From: Erysipelothrix sp.
Lineage (GTDB): Bacteria > Bacillota_I > Bacilli_A > Erysipelotrichales > Erysipelotrichaceae
Length of the DNA: 64,000 nucleotides
Direction: 5' to 3'
Assembly: GCA_018335655.1 (NCBI GenBank)
Contig: JAGXRX010000028.1
Coordinates: 1 to 64,000, forward strand
Shown: positions 35,764 through 43,454 of the stretch, piece by piece
Layout of the letters: every line of letters begins with the position of its first letter
Numbering within the stretch: position 1 is the first letter of the stretch
Position numbers and translations under genes: made by a program
Notes under the pieces: model-generated
Seen by the model: the letters and a program-made list of their open reading frames with translations, nothing else
Databases searched by the model: none
What the model was told of the DNA's origin: nothing

Positions 35764-35949
35764 TTAATAGTCTTGTAGAACCTTAATTACTTTAGACTCA
35801 CCATCAATATTATATCTGGTATTGATATACGATTCTCTTGGTCTATTCTTGTTTTCAAGGACCCACACAAAGATGTGCTCATAATGGATTAATCTCTTAA
35901 GACATTCATTCATCTGTTTGTACCAATTTCTCAATATTAGCTTGGCCAT
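35764..35949 (-). CDS. Doubtful small ORF (61 aa)
   Basis: This frame has no ribosome site and no recognisable family. It lies in a 480-base stretch between a lipoprotein gene and the DUF1475-like gene that holds no other gene. Its mix of charged and aromatic residues is protein-like, so it could be a remnant, but it may be chance. Confidence 0.2.
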   Translation of the reverse strand: MAKLILRNWYKQMNECLKRLIHYEHIFVWVLENKNRPRESYINTRYNIDGESKVIKVLQDY

Positions 35950-35965
35950 TTATGTTGTATCACTT

Positions 35966-35997
35966 TAGTTAAGTTTATTAACTACTTGTGCTATAAT
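35966..35997 (+). promoter_or_regulatory. Promoter with operator-like dyad
   Basis: TGCTATAAT (35989-35997) is an extended -10. TAGTTAA (35966-35972) and TTAACTA (35978-35984) are perfect 7-bp inverted arms where the -35 should be, so a repressor or activator site is likely. Confidence 0.5.
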
Positions 35998-36020
35998 CTA
36001 AAAAAGTTGAGGTTAAATCT

Positions 36021-36365
36021 ATGATGAAAACTGTAAAAATTGTTAGTTTTTTAGGAATAATTGCGATGACAGGTGCTCTGTTATATGGATTTGGTGTTGG
36101 TGACTTTGCAGCTGATGGTGCACTTATTTTGGAAAACCCATGGGGAATTGTATCACTTGTCGATCTCTACACAGGATTTGTTTTATTTTCTCTATGGATT
36201 ATCTTTAGAGAAAGTAGCCTACTACTTACAATTCTATGGGTAGCTGCTATGATGATTCTTGGCTTTTTTGCAGGTGCTGTGTATGTGTTTGTTGTTGCTG
36301 TGCAATCAAAAGGTGATTGGGCAACTTTCTTTATGGGAAGTAGAAAATCTTTATTAAAACAATGA
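36021..36365 (+). CDS. DUF1475-like membrane protein
   Basis: A 114-residue protein with three membrane helices. The ENPWGIVSLVDLYTGFVLFSLWI stretch resembles the DUF1475 family, whose function is unknown; the match is from memory. GAGG lies 8 bases before ATG. Its end overlaps the following DUF3159-like gene by ATGA. Confidence 0.65.
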   Translation: MMKTVKIVSFLGIIAMTGALLYGFGVGDFAADGALILENPWGIVSLVDLYTGFVLFSLWIIFRESSLLLTILWVAAMMILGFFAGAVYVFVVAVQSKGDWATFFMGSRKSLLKQ

Positions 36366-37036
36366 AAGTATCAAAAAACAAAGAATTACTTGAAGAACTT
36401 ACTAGTGTAATGAGTGGAAAAACATTAGACGCAATACTTCCACCATTACTTTTTGTCTTGCTTAATAATTTACTATCCTTAAACTATGCCATTATTGGAG
36501 CGTTAGGGGTAGCTACTATATTAGGGATATATCGCATATCGAAGAAGCAAAAAATCTTTTATGCAATCACAGGATGGTTTGGGGTAGCAATGGCTGGAGG
36601 ATTTGCCTTTTTAGCGAATAATGCTACGAACTTTTTTCTACCTGGAATTATCTCCAATGTTGTATTTATCACTGCTATCTTTATTTCAATAGTCATAGGT
36701 CGACCAATGGCCGCTTTAGCATCACATCTTACAAGAGGGTGGTCACTGCAATGGTTTTGGCGAGATGATATTAAACCAGCCTATCGTGAAGTGACATGGA
36801 TGTGGTTACTGTTAATACTAATGAGAACATTACTGCAGATCTATTTATATACTCAAGAAAGTGTTGTTGAGTTATTCTGGGTGAATATTTTATTAGGGCT
36901 ACCATTTACAATTTTCATTTTATTGTTTAGTTATATCTATGGATTATGGCGTCTAAAGCAGTTAAAAGGACCTGGGATTGAGGAATATATGACTCAAAAA
37001 CAACCTCCATATAAAGGTCAAACAAGAGGATTCTAA
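36362..37036 (+). CDS. DUF3159-like membrane protein
   Basis: A 224-residue protein with about five membrane helices. The N-terminal polar segment, the GRPMAALASHLTRGW stretch near residue 111 and the closing GLWRLKQL segment fit DUF3159 proteins, of unknown function. It is translationally coupled to the preceding small membrane protein and ends at a terminator. Confidence 0.7.
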   Translation: MKVSKNKELLEELTSVMSGKTLDAILPPLLFVLLNNLLSLNYAIIGALGVATILGIYRISKKQKIFYAITGWFGVAMAGGFAFLANNATNFFLPGIISNVVFITAIFISIVIGRPMAALASHLTRGWSLQWFWRDDIKPAYREVTWMWLLLILMRTLLQIYLYTQESVVELFWVNILLGLPFTIFILLFSYIYGLWRLKQLKGPGIEEYMTQKQPPYKGQTRGF

Positions 37037-37042
37037 ACAAAG

Positions 37043-37070
37043 AAAATCTACTTATTACGTAGATTTTTTT
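37043..37070 (+). terminator. Terminator after the DUF3159-like gene
   Basis: AAAATCTAC (37043-37051) and GTAGATTTT (37059-37067) form a 9-bp stem followed by TTT. Confidence 0.82.
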
Positions 37071-37125
37071 ATATGATATTTCTGAATGCCAATCTAAATT
37101 ATCTCAGTTACGTCACATTAATATA

Positions 37126-37779
37126 TTACAAGTTTAAAAAAATTATTCTTTTACCTTCTACCTTTATGATTTCATCATCAATCATCGATTTCATTTCCCT
37201 TGCAAGTGCACTTCTATCAACGTTAAGGTAGTTTGCCAATTCTTGTCTTGAGAAAGGAATCAAAGCAATATTGCTTTCTACTTTTGGGCAATAATTCAAA
37301 TACTCTAAAAGTTTGTCACGAATGGATCGTTTTGATAAAGTATCCACTTTTTTATGAAGTTCAATAAGTTTTTTAGCAAGGACTTGTAAGAGGTTCTCAT
37401 TAATTTTTTGATGATAGCTGCAAAACATCTGACAACCTGTAATGAATTGACTGATATCAAAAAAAGCAATGACAGTTTGTGTTTTAGCAATCACATTAAC
37501 ACGACTTGGTTCATGCTGAGCAAGTGCAATTGCTTCCCCAAAGGAATCTGCTTCTTTAAGATGCAGGATTATATTCTCGTTTCCATAGAAATCTGTTTTA
37601 GATATTAATGCTTCTCCAGTTATAATTACACCAATCTCTTTAATATAACTGTCTTCTGCAAAAATGATGTCTCGTGAGTAATAAGTTTTAACAACAGGTT
37701 TCTTACATGCTATGAAGTGATCAAGCTCTTGGGGTGATAATCCAGCAAAAAGCGAGCATTTTCTTAAGATGTGGATCAT
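37126..37779 (-). CDS. Crp/Fnr-family regulator
   Basis: A 217-residue regulator with a cyclic-nucleotide-binding-like domain (about 1-120), a dimer helix (about 120-150) and a winged HTH with FSRQELANYLNVDRSALARE near residue 177. No FNR-type N-terminal cysteine cluster is present, only Cys8, Cys25 and later ones. It is divergent from the DUF438 gene, and a perfect 18-bp palindrome lies directly before its AAGGAG ribosome site. It probably represses itself and controls the DUF438 group. Confidence 0.87.
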   Translation of the reverse strand: MIHILRKCSLFAGLSPQELDHFIACKKPVVKTYYSRDIIFAEDSYIKEIGVIITGEALISKTDFYGNENIILHLKEADSFGEAIALAQHEPSRVNVIAKTQTVIAFFDISQFITGCQMFCSYHQKINENLLQVLAKKLIELHKKVDTLSKRSIRDKLLEYLNYCPKVESNIALIPFSRQELANYLNVDRSALAREMKSMIDDEIIKVEGKRIIFLNL

Positions 37780-37792
37780 AAATAATCTCCTT

Positions 37793-37810
37793 ATGTTGCA
37801 ATTGCAACAT
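37793..37810. promoter_or_regulatory. Perfect 18-bp palindrome, likely Crp-family operator
   Basis: ATGTTGCAATTGCAACAT lies between the divergent regulator and the DUF438 gene. Its left end touches the regulator's ribosome site. TATGAT at 37836-37841 is the likely -10 of the DUF438 gene, so the palindrome centre would be near -46. Confidence 0.7.
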
Positions 37811-37879
37811 CAATTTCAAGTTAAGTATATTAAACTATGATTAGTAAAACAAGCGTAAACGCACAAAAGGAGTCATAAC

Positions 37880-39085
37880 ATGAGTGAACTCATTAATAAT
37901 CATAGTAAAGAAAGACAAGAAGCATTAAAAGTATTAATTAAGAAACTTCATGAAGGAGTTGACTCAGAAATCGTAAAAGCTGAGTTTCAAAAGGATTTTG
38001 GAACCGTCACCACGAAAGAAATTGTTGAAATAGAACATGCTTTAGTTGAAGATGGATTGTCTGTCAAAGAGATTGAAAAATTGTGTGATATTCATGCAAG
38101 CGTTATGGGTGTGAATGTAAATACGCTTCACTTAGGAGACAATAAACTATTATCTGGACATCCATTAAGAGTATTAGAAGAAGAAAACGATCACATAGAA
38201 AAACTTATTAGTGAAGAAATTGAACCTTATATCAATGCGTTTAATGCCCATAATGTTATGATGCTCCGTATTGGGTTTGATCGTCTTGCCGAAATTGATA
38301 AGCACTATAAACGAAAAGAACATTTGTTTTTTCCTTTCCTAGAAAAGAAGGGTATTACAACACCTCCTCAAGTCATGTGGGGTGTTGATGATTCCATTCG
38401 AGCACTCATTAAGCAAACTTTAAGTCTCTTAAATGAGAAAGATATCAATCTAGAAACAATACAAGAGAGTATTGTGCATACATTGAAACAAGTAAGAGAG
38501 ATGATTTTTAAAGAAAATCAAATCTTGATTCCTTTATTAAAAGAACAGCTCAATTTATTAAACTTTATTGACATTGCACAGTCCAGTGACGAAATAGGAT
38601 ATTTCCTTGAAACTCCACAACAGCATTTCTTAGTAGTAAAAGAAGAAGAGGAAAAGCATGTAGTGTTGGAAAATAATCATGTCCGATTTAAAACTGGAAG
38701 TTTAGATATCCATGTTTTGGAAGCAATGATTAATACACTTCCACTTGATATGACATTTGTTGATGACACAGGACATGTAAGATACTTCTCAAATGGTAAA
38801 GAGCGTGTATTTGAGCGTCCAGTCACCATTCTTGGTCGTCATGTTCATAATTGCCACCCTCCAAAAAGTGTAGATATCGTTGAAACCATCATTGATCGAT
38901 TTAAAAAAGGTGTGAAAGATGAAGAAGCATTTTGGATTAAACTTAAAGATAAGTTTGTCCACATCCGATATTTTGCAGTAAGAGATCAACAAGGTAAGTA
39001 CTTAGGGACCTTAGAGATGACCCAGGATATAGGACCAATTAAAGCTTTAGAAAGCGAAAAGCGATTACTTGAAGACTATCGTTAA
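37880..39085 (+). CDS. DUF438-hemerythrin-PAS protein
   Basis: A 401-residue cytoplasmic protein found mainly in anaerobes. A DUF438 domain (about 1-75) is followed by a hemerythrin-like four-helix domain (about 85-215: GHPLRVLEEENDH, HYKRKEHLFFPFLE, ENQILIPLL), which can bind a di-iron site, and by a PAS domain (about 250-385). This architecture suggests sensing of oxygen or nitric oxide. AAAAGGAG precedes ATG. It overlaps the DUF454 gene by 17 bases and is the first gene of a four-gene run. Confidence 0.87.
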   Translation: MSELINNHSKERQEALKVLIKKLHEGVDSEIVKAEFQKDFGTVTTKEIVEIEHALVEDGLSVKEIEKLCDIHASVMGVNVNTLHLGDNKLLSGHPLRVLEEENDHIEKLISEEIEPYINAFNAHNVMMLRIGFDRLAEIDKHYKRKEHLFFPFLEKKGITTPPQVMWGVDDSIRALIKQTLSLLNEKDINLETIQESIVHTLKQVREMIFKENQILIPLLKEQLNLLNFIDIAQSSDEIGYFLETPQQHFLVVKEEEEKHVVLENNHVRFKTGSLDIHVLEAMINTLPLDMTFVDDTGHVRYFSNGKERVFERPVTILGRHVHNCHPPKSVDIVETIIDRFKKGVKDEEAFWIKLKDKFVHIRYFAVRDQQGKYLGTLEMTQDIGPIKALESEKRLLEDYR

Positions 39086-39521
39086 GAAATCCATTTGGAT
39101 GGTGATAGGAACGATTAGTGGAATACTTGGTTTTATTGGAATCATCTTACCTGGGTTACCGACCACACCTTTCTTACTTATTACATTAATTGCTTACAGT
39201 AAAGGCTCAAAACGGTTTTACACATGGTTTACTCAAACTAGTTTCTATACAAAGTACTTGCAATCAATTCATGAGCGAAATAGCATGACAAGAAAGCATA
39301 AAAGAGTTCTCATGTTATGGTCAGATCTAGTTGTACTTATTAGTTTCATTATGGTTGATCATGCAATGCTTCGAGGGATGCTGATAGGTTTAGTCATTGT
39401 TAAGTATTGGTATTTTCACTACTTTGTAACCATAATCGATAACTCTCAATGTATTAGGCAAGAAATGTCTATAAATAAAAACAATCATGTTTATAAACAA
39501 AGAATTGAGGGATCACAATGA
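39069..39521 (+). CDS. DUF454/YbaN-family membrane protein
   Basis: A 150-residue protein with two or three helices. The GFIGIILPGLPTTPFLLITL stretch at about residues 20-39 is the DUF454/YbaN hallmark. I use TTG 39069, inside the end of the DUF438 gene, because the family usually begins about 20 residues before this motif. ATG 39099 would give a short N-terminus. Its end overlaps the DUF1858 gene by ATGA. Confidence 0.8.
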   Translation: MKTIVKKSIWMVIGTISGILGFIGIILPGLPTTPFLLITLIAYSKGSKRFYTWFTQTSFYTKYLQSIHERNSMTRKHKRVLMLWSDLVVLISFIMVDHAMLRGMLIGLVIVKYWYFHYFVTIIDNSQCIRQEMSINKNNHVYKQRIEGSQ

Positions 39522-39748
39522 TTTACATTGATGTTCAACAAAGTGTTTATGATATTATAAATGCGTATCCGGGGTTTAAAGCAGTAATGATAGAAGCAGG
39601 ATTTACAAAACTTGTTGATTCTAACATGCTTAATACCATGGGAAAAATCATGACGTTAGAAAAAGGATTGATGTTAAGAGGAATTGATATTGTAGATTTA
39701 GAACGTATTTCAAATACATTCAATTTCACATTATACAAGAATATATAA
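39518..39748 (+). CDS. DUF1858 domain protein
   Basis: A 76-residue protein made of one DUF1858 domain (VQQSVYDIINAYPG..., ending in the GIDIVDLERI helix). The family occurs in anaerobes next to or fused with DUF438, hemerythrin and hybrid-cluster proteins. It is coupled to the DUF454 gene by ATGA overlap, so it acts with the group. Confidence 0.82.
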   Translation: MIYIDVQQSVYDIINAYPGFKAVMIEAGFTKLVDSNMLNTMGKIMTLEKGLMLRGIDIVDLERISNTFNFTLYKNI

Positions 39749-39779
39749 ACCCAAATTGAAACAATAAAAAGGAGAATTT

Positions 39780-40013
39780 ATGACACAACCATGTGGATGT
39801 GATAATACTATGAATGTAGTGGATAAAATCAGAAGAAAAGGGGTGTCTTTTTTAGAATTGCCTAAGGCTTTTGAAATTGAATGCTCATGTAGTCATGTTT
39901 TTATGATGACAACCCATGAAGCACAATGTGAAGCATGTAATATGGTTTATGGTGTAACACCTTGTAGTTCTGATTCAATCGAGAATGTAGTTGCAGTTGG
40001 CATTGATTATTAA
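39780..40013 (+). CDS. Small Cys-rich, zinc-ribbon-like protein
   Basis: A 77-residue protein that I do not recognise. CGC near the start (residues 5-7), CSC in the middle and CEAC and a late Cys give four pairs of possible ligands, which fits a zinc or Fe-S site. AAAAGGAG precedes ATG. It is the last gene of the DUF438 run and is followed by a terminator. Confidence 0.75.
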   Translation: MTQPCGCDNTMNVVDKIRRKGVSFLELPKAFEIECSCSHVFMMTTHEAQCEACNMVYGVTPCSSDSIENVVAVGIDY

Positions 40014-40034
40014 TATTTTCGAAACTCTATTTTC

Positions 40035-40065
40035 AAAATCTACTTCTATAGTAGATTTTATTTTT
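40035..40065 (+). terminator. Terminator of the DUF438 operon
   Basis: AAAATCTACT (40035-40044) and AGTAGATTTT (40050-40059) form a 10-bp stem followed by ATTTTT. Confidence 0.82.
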
Positions 40066-40088
40066 GATTGAAGTAGTCATTATCCAAT

Positions 40089-40117
40089 TTGGTGCTGTAA
40101 CCATTCTATGTTATGAT
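40089..40117 (+). promoter_or_regulatory. Promoter of the lipoprotein gene
   Basis: TTGGTG (40089-40094), a 17-base spacer and TATGAT (40112-40117). Confidence 0.6.
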
Positions 40118-40147
40118 GACAACATTAATATCTTGAAAGGATTAAAT

Positions 40148-40732
40148 ATGAAAAAAATCATTCTATTGTTTATTAGTACTCTATTAATATTTACATTAGT
40201 AGCTTGTAGCTCAAAAGAAACACCAAAAGAGGTTGTTGAGAAGGGGATATCTGCAATTAAGAACCTCGACTTGATTCAAATACAAAAGTATTTTAATGCT
40301 GATGAAATATCAGATGAAAATGATGTTTTTGGACAAGATTTTGATGTTGAAAATGCTGAGATTTTTGCTTTAATGACAAAAAACCTTACTTATGAAATTA
40401 TCAACGTCAATACCAATGATAAAGTAGCAACTGTTGAAACAAAAATCACAAACATTAATATGGCAGTTATCATGAAAGATTTCATTACTCAAGCACTGAT
40501 TTTAGCTTTTGAGCAAATTGGTGAAACTGAAGTTGATGAAGAAGAAATGCAAAAACAAATGGAAGATTTACTCATAGAATTATTGTCCAAAGAAGACAAT
40601 GAAATGATCACAACTGAAGTTGACATTGAATTAAATGAAGTGGACGGAGAGTGGAAGATTGATTTAAATGATGAACTTATTAATGCACTGTTTGGAGGTT
40701 TAACCAGTGTTGTTGATGAGATACAAGATTAG
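40148..40732 (+). CDS. Lipoprotein, DUF5105-like
   Basis: A 194-residue lipoprotein. ATG 40148 is the start, with GAAAGGA 7 bases upstream and a signal ending LVAC. The mature part is acidic and helical, with one conserved-looking KEVVEKGISAIKNLDLIQIQ segment that resembles DUF5105/DUF4878 lipoproteins of Bacillota. Function is unknown. It ends at a terminator. Confidence 0.75.
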   Translation: MKKIILLFISTLLIFTLVACSSKETPKEVVEKGISAIKNLDLIQIQKYFNADEISDENDVFGQDFDVENAEIFALMTKNLTYEIINVNTNDKVATVETKITNINMAVIMKDFITQALILAFEQIGETEVDEEEMQKQMEDLLIELLSKEDNEMITTEVDIELNEVDGEWKIDLNDELINALFGGLTSVVDEIQD

Positions 40733-40804
40733 TTTTCTATTTAGTACGCGTGTGAATGTATGCACTGACTTATTAGAGAATAAGTCTTAATACAACCTAA
40801 AATG

Positions 40805-40833
40805 AGGATTACGATGCAAGTAATCCTTTTTTT
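40805..40833 (+). terminator. Terminator after the lipoprotein gene
   Basis: AGGATTAC (40805-40812) and GTAATCCT (40820-40827) form an 8-bp stem followed by a run of T. Confidence 0.82.
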
Positions 40834-40871
40834 GTCTTGTGATGGATTCGTTTGAGGGTAGTAACACAAGT

Positions 40872-40915
40872 AAAATGAACCCTTTCTTGGTTATCAAGTT
40901 TTGGGTTCATTTTTT
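40872..40915. terminator. Second terminator hairpin, facing the metal operon
   Basis: AAAATGAACCC (40872-40882) and GGGTTCATTTT (40903-40913) form an 11-bp stem with an inner small stem. It serves as the end of the minus-strand metal operon and backs up the plus-strand terminator. Confidence 0.72.
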
Positions 40916-40976
40916 CTTGTTTTAATATTTGCCATAAAATCTTGTTTGCACCGCAAACATCAATCTAAAGTAGGTA

Positions 40977-41207
40977 TTAATCTTTTACGTTTGATTTCAA
41001 GACTTCAAATCCAACTTTATTAATCGCTGTGTGAACAGCTTCAATTGATAAAACTTGATCATTGAAGGACAATTTCACTTTGCTAGCATTGAACAAAACT
41101 GAAATACTTTCTTTATCAACACCTTGTAATGATTTAAGGGCACCTTCAATCTTCATTGAACATGAAGGACATACTAAGGTTTCAAGTTGTAGTACTGCTT
41201 TTTTCAT
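40977..41207 (-). CDS. HMA-domain metal chaperone
   Basis: A 76-residue protein with one HMA domain. The metal motif is CPSC (residues 13-16) in place of the common CxxC with Gly-Met before it. It would carry Cu, Zn or a similar ion to the P-type ATPase, whose stop codon overlaps its start (ATGA). AAAAGGAG lies before ATG. Last gene of the FNR-box operon. Confidence 0.85.
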   Translation of the reverse strand: MKKAVLQLETLVCPSCSMKIEGALKSLQGVDKESISVLFNASKVKLSFNDQVLSIEAVHTAINKVGFEVLKSNVKD

Positions 41208-43093
41208 TGTTTTTCTCCTTTTTTGTATTGTAGTAATCTCATCCCATTCACGATTACAATCAGAATACTAAGTTCATGGACAAGCATTCCAATCGACATG
41301 TTCATCCATTCACTTAAGAAAACGTTAGCTATGAGGAATACAACGACTCCAATCGCAATAATAATATTTTGTCTCATGTTGTTCATCATTGCTTTACTTA
41401 ATCCAATTGCATGCACTAAGTGTTTAAAGTCTGATTTCATTAAGACTACATCGGATGTTTCAATAGCAACATCTGTTCCACTTCCCATCGCAATACCAAT
41501 GTCCGCTAAAGCAATTGAAGGACTATCATTGATCCCATCTCCCACAAATGCTACGGTCTTACCTTCATTTTGATATTGCTTAATAAGCATTGCTTTATCT
41601 TGGGGAAGTAAATGTGCATGAGCTTGAGTTAATTCAAGTTGAGCTGCGACATGTTTTACACTTAACTCATGATCACCAGAGAGAAGTATAAGTTCTTTCA
41701 CACCTAATAACTTAAGTTTTTTAAGATCTTCATAAGCGGATTGTCGAACTGGATCTTCAATCCCAAATAATGCTAGTAGTTGTTGATCTTTGGCTACCAA
41801 GACGATTGATGCACCTTGAGTTAGAAGTGCTTCAATGTGTTGATTCTGATGAGTTGATATCATCACTTCAAATCGCTTCATAAGAGATTGATTACCAATA
41901 AGGAGTGTGCCTTTGCTTGTTGTAGCTTGCAGCCCTTCACCCTGAAATACATGTGTGTTTAAAACTGAAGTAAGAAGTGAGTTATCTAAATACGTGACAA
42001 TGGCTTGAGCCAAAGGATGATTAGATTCTCTCTCAATTGACATGATCATGGATTTGAGATCGTGGTGTTCATCAATATAATAGTAAGATTCAATCACTTG
42101 AGGATGACCAAGTGTGAGAGTTCCTGTCTTATCAAACACGATTGTATTCACTTTACTTAATGATTGAATGACTTCACTTCCTTTAAATAGTACCCCGTAT
42201 TTTGCTCCATTACCAATACCTGCCACTGCAGAAACAGGAACTCCAATAACGAGTGCCCCAGGACAGCCTAAGACTAGAATAATGATGGCTGTTTCTATAT
42301 CTTGGGTAAATAACCAAACAAGTATTGCTAAAACTAATACAAAGGGAGTGTACACTCTTGAGAAGCGATCTATAAAGCGTTGTGTCGTTGTTTTAGAATC
42401 CTGTGCTTCTTCCACCAGTTCAATGATTTTACCAAAAGTTGTCTCATCACCAACACGTTGTGCTTCAATGGTGATTGTCCCATTCTCAAGAATTGTTCCC
42501 GCATAAACCCAATCATTAAATTGCTTGGATAATGGGATGGATTCACCAGTAATGGAAGCTTCGTTAACTACTCCTTCACCGCTCAAAACTTGTCCATCTA
42601 CAGGGATACTAGAACCTGTTCTCACTAAACAATGATTACCTATTTCAATTTCATCGATGTTTACTTCTTCTAAAGTCTGGTCATCATTGATTCTTAATGC
42701 CGTTGAAGGAGCTAAATCAAGTAAGCTTCTTATAGCTTTTCGTGTGTAGTTGAGGGTCTTAGCTTCTAGGTATGAACCAAATAGAAACAAGAAAGTAACA
42801 ATCGCAGATTCTTGATATTCTTGAATAAGAAAGGCAGCAATAACCGCAATGCTTACTAAAACATCGATACTGACTACTTTAACCTTTAATGATTGTATCG
42901 CTTGTATCGCAATAGGAATCACTCCTATGATTGATGCAATGATTAAAGACCATGTAAAGAGGGTAGTGTTTTTAAAAATGAATAAAGAAACATAAGCCAT
43001 AGCGATAAGCAATCCGCTAAATAAAGTGATTATGTTCTTTTTTTTTGATATGTGAAATTGAAACTTACTCACTTTGACTACCATAAGCTTCAT
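41204..43093 (-). CDS. Heavy-metal P1B-type ATPase with CPG motif
   Basis: A 629-residue membrane pump. It has no N-terminal HMA domain. The metal-site helix reads GCPGALVIG (near residue 277), so the usual CPC is CPG. GESIPL, DKTGTLT (phosphorylated Asp near 325), NHPLAQA (the HP motif) and GDGINDSPSIALADIGIAM (near 515) are all present. It would export or import a transition metal, which the sequence does not settle. Its start overlaps the hemerythrin-like gene by up to 29 bases and has no ribosome site, so translation depends on coupling. ATG 43084 is an alternative start. Confidence 0.88.
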   Translation of the reverse strand: MKLMVVKVSKFQFHISKKKNIITLFSGLLIAMAYVSLFIFKNTTLFTWSLIIASIIGVIPIAIQAIQSLKVKVVSIDVLVSIAVIAAFLIQEYQESAIVTFLFLFGSYLEAKTLNYTRKAIRSLLDLAPSTALRINDDQTLEEVNIDEIEIGNHCLVRTGSSIPVDGQVLSGEGVVNEASITGESIPLSKQFNDWVYAGTILENGTITIEAQRVGDETTFGKIIELVEEAQDSKTTTQRFIDRFSRVYTPFVLVLAILVWLFTQDIETAIIILVLGCPGALVIGVPVSAVAGIGNGAKYGVLFKGSEVIQSLSKVNTIVFDKTGTLTLGHPQVIESYYYIDEHHDLKSMIMSIERESNHPLAQAIVTYLDNSLLTSVLNTHVFQGEGLQATTSKGTLLIGNQSLMKRFEVMISTHQNQHIEALLTQGASIVLVAKDQQLLALFGIEDPVRQSAYEDLKKLKLLGVKELILLSGDHELSVKHVAAQLELTQAHAHLLPQDKAMLIKQYQNEGKTVAFVGDGINDSPSIALADIGIAMGSGTDVAIETSDVVLMKSDFKHLVHAIGLSKAMMNNMRQNIIIAIGVVVFLIANVFLSEWMNMSIGMLVHELSILIVIVNGMRLLQYKKGEKQ

Positions 43094-43367
43094 CGAGTTG
43101 ACTTAACATGACATACACCGCTTCGTACGTTTCACAAACATCATCGGGGATTTGATAGTTATTACTTACTAGTTTTAAAGAAGTAAAAATATCAATTAAG
43201 TTGACGTCTTTGTTCAAGGAGTAATGGTGATCAAGTTCATCAAATAGGGCTTTTACTTTATAAAACTCAGGATGGTGTTCACCATGAACACGTGCAACTA
43301 CGGGTACAATCTGTCTTAATCGCTTTATATTGGAATTAAAAACATCAAGGAAATGTTGATTTATCAT
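43065..43367 (-). CDS. Small hemerythrin/Ric-like protein
   Basis: A 100-residue helical protein. VARVHGEHHPEFYKVKALFDELDHH near residues 25-50 resembles the middle of iron-sulfur cluster repair (ScdA/Ric) hemerythrin domains, including the HG-x-HPE pattern. It is shorter than a full hemerythrin. ATG 43367 has GGAGG 6 bases upstream, so the longer frame from 43388 is not used. First gene of the operon behind the FNR box, overlapping the P-type ATPase gene. Confidence 0.7.
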   Translation of the reverse strand: MINQHFLDVFNSNIKRLRQIVPVVARVHGEHHPEFYKVKALFDELDHHYSLNKDVNLIDIFTSLKLVSNNYQIPDDVCETYEAVYVMLSQLDEAYGSQSE

Positions 43368-43405
43368 ATCTAACCTCCAACCTATCATAGGTTTCTTATG
43401 AGTTT

Positions 43406-43411
43406 AGTATA
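43406..43411 (-). promoter_or_regulatory. -10 element of the metal ATPase operon
   Basis: On the minus strand TATACT (43411-43406) has no matching -35, as expected for a promoter that depends on an activator. Confidence 0.55.
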
Positions 43412-43433
43412 AGTTGATTACTCAATCATTTCC

Positions 43434-43447
43434 TTGATGTAAATCAA
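43434..43447. promoter_or_regulatory. FNR box
   Basis: TTGATGTAAATCAA is a perfect match to the FNR consensus TTGAT-N4-ATCAA. Its centre (43440.5) is 41.5 bases before the start predicted from the TATACT element, the class II activator position. It lies right next to the gene for an FNR-type protein. Confidence 0.75.
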
Positions 43448-43454
43448 GTTTTAA

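Noticed and set aside
40943-40959. TGTTTGC-ACC-GCAAACA hairpin as a terminator or operator
   Set aside because: It lies just behind the HMA gene on the minus strand but has no T-run, and no promoter is near; the hairpin at 40872-40915 explains termination better.
41223-41573. 116-residue plus-strand frame
   Set aside because: It lies opposite the P1B ATPase gene, which has all its motifs.
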